From positions 52,501-116,500 of the forward strand of contig NW_023501088.1 of NCBI RefSeq assembly GCF_014066305.1: a stretch of 64,000 nucleotides of DNA, given 5' to 3'. Below the pieces are notes generated by a model, which had not been told where the DNA came from, did no database searches, and was given only the letters and a program-made list of their open reading frames with translations. The position numbers and the translations under genes are program-made. The stretch is from Letharia columbiana (taxonomy: Eukaryota > Ascomycota > Lecanoromycetes > Lecanorales > Parmeliaceae). Shown piece by piece: positions 62,201 through 64,000 of this stretch (position 1 is the first letter of the stretch; every line of letters begins with the position of its first letter).

Positions 62201-64000
62201 TTATAGAGGCCGATAGTACGAAAGACGATATATCTATAGATAGTGTATATAGCGTAGATAACTGGTTTTTAATATCGATTCATCTCTACTATTCTAGTTA
62301 TAATAGACAAATCCTCGACTAGTTAATATACTATTTTATATAATATATATTCTTATACGATTAGAGAGTCAAATTAATTATTTTTATAAACCTTCTATTA
62401 AAATAAATTACTTATTTTATATAACTCTTCGTTTTATTTAACTGTTTAATTTATAAAACTCTATATCTAATTAATAGTTATCGACCTATTAAATAATATT
62501 TAAAAATCTATTAAAGATCTATTAAAGATCTATTAAAGATCTATTGAAAATCTATTAAAGATCTTTAAATTCTATCTTCGTAGATATCGAATTATTTAAA
62601 CTAAGTACCACTTTTATTTTATATAATAAATCGAATCTAGTCGATACTAATTTATATATATATTTTATATATTAATAATTACTATTATTTATAAAATATA
62701 TTATATAGATAAAAGTAGTTATACTCTTCGTATCCCTCTAATCTTATTTATTTTATTCTCTTATCTATCTTATAATATTTATCTAATCTTTAACTATTAT
62801 AAATTAATTAGTAATCTTTTATTAATAAAATATTTATAGAGTAATATACTAGGGTTAAAAAGCGATATATATTTAATAATATTTATATACTTCTTATATT
62901 TACTAGATTAAGTAATTAGCGATATTAAAGTATATATAATAAAAGCATAAATAAATTATATATTTTAATTATATTATATTATCTATATTAAATAAAATTT
63001 TATCTATAATTTAATCGCGTTATAATTAATATATCTCTTTTATTTATAATATTAACTTATTATATATTAAAAGACTCTTTAAGCTTTAAATATAAGCGCG
63101 TTAAGAATAAAGGGATAAAAAGAAATATATAATAGAAATATAATATTATTAGATAAATAATATATTAAAGAGAAAGCTAATATAGAGAATAAATAGTTTA
63201 ATATCTCCATCTTATTTATTAACTTAATTCTCGCTAATAATATAAAAGAATATACTTACTTTCTAATAATAGAAAAGAGAAGAAAAATTAATCTATTTAT
63301 AATACGAGATTAGCTATTTAAATTATTATATTATATAAATATTTTTAATATATCTATAAATTAGACTTATAAGTTATCTAATATTATATAGATATTTTTA
63401 ATATATTTATAAATTAGACTTATAAGTTATCTAATTTATAAAATTATAAAAATTATTTATATTCTTTATATCCCTATTATAATTAATTTATTACTATTAT
63501 ATAATTTAGAATAGAAGATACTTATATATAAGTCTATTAATATATTAATATTTATTATTATAAATATAAATTATAATAGCTAATATTCCTAATTATTATT
63601 AATTTAAAAGAAATATTAATTTAGATATAATAATAAATAATATAAAAGTTAAAAGCGTAAAAACGCTAAATAATTATTAATAAAATATAAAAATATTATT
63701 ATATAAAAGAGCGCTATTAATAAATATAAAGAGAGTATAAGAAAGTGGGGATAAAAGAGATATCTTAGAAATAATTTAGAAATAACTTATTATATATTAG
63801 AAATACCTCGTAATTATTTATTATATTTATTTATATAATTAGATTATAAATTAGCTATATCTAATTATTATTATTATAATATAAAGAAATTTAAAAAAGA
63901 GATAACTTATCTCTTTAATATCTTCTATTTTAATTTATATTAAAATTATTATATAATTATAATATTTTATAATCTATTATCTTTTAATTAGATAATTTAT
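62201..64000. mobile_element. Repeat B copy 2 (inverted, cut by window end)
   Basis: Inverted match of repeat B copy 1: 62201-63283 equals 46080-45004, and 63303-64000 equals about 42651-41930. It starts TTATAGAGGCCGATAG and includes the subterminal repeat at 62505-62575. It lacks c3, providing the uninterrupted site at about 63283-63302. Coding content is not readable. Confidence 0.72.
62505..62575. repeat. Subterminal tandem repeat, CTATTAAAGAT type
   Basis: Five to six 11-13-bp units; inverted counterpart of 45710-45790 with RIP-type differences. Confidence 0.85.

Overview
This 64 kb window is AT-rich, gene-free heterochromatin, most likely from a filamentous ascomycete (Pezizomycotina). 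Most of it shows the signature of repeat-induced point mutation (RIP): CpA and TpG are nearly absent over long stretches, TpA dominates, and stops fall in every frame of recognisable transposon proteins. Where two copies of an element can be compared by eye, almost all differences are C-to-T or G-to-A transitions. I found no intact host gene, rRNA, tRNA or CRISPR array. The genus cannot be told from the sequence.

Layout. 1-6304: decayed Ty3/gypsy element on the minus strand, with a RIP-spared island at its right end (5900-6304). 6305-11315: 5'-truncated LINE (copy L1, plus strand). 11316-18660: copy 1 of a large unclassified repeat 'A', interrupted by a 1.17 kb Fot/pogo-like DNA transposon (13478-14652) and a block of almost pure A/T homopolymer. 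18703-19006: LINE fragment L3. 19007-25303: unassigned RIPed sequence with a palindromic tandem repeat and two short 'c-family' elements (c1, c2). 25309-38628: Ty1/copia element on the minus strand with 151-bp LTRs and 5-bp target duplications, itself split by a full-length LINE (L2, 28091-34345) flanked by 14-bp duplications. 38634-46080: repeat 'B' copy 1, interrupted by long c-family element c3 (42652-45003). 46661-52855: repeat 'A' copy 2, inverted relative to copy 1. 52856-59821: region 'C', interrupted by c4 (54521-56765), the least mutated long element here. 59822-62200: unassigned. 62201-64000: start of repeat 'B' copy 2, inverted relative to copy 1 and lacking the c3 insertion.

Nothing here works as a pathway. 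The window is a layered record of transposon insertions and RIP. Relative order can be read in places: sequence to the left of B1 was hit by copia, copia was hit by LINE L2, and B1 was separately hit by c3. GC-richer islands (5900-6304, 13478-14652, 20992-21400, 34190-34345, 38452-38628, 43700-44180, 54640-56760, 59500-59821) are segments that escaped most RIP. The most unusual items are the c-family elements carrying 200-bp tandem arrays, the opposite RIP histories of the two copia LTRs, and a probable half-tRNA primer site.
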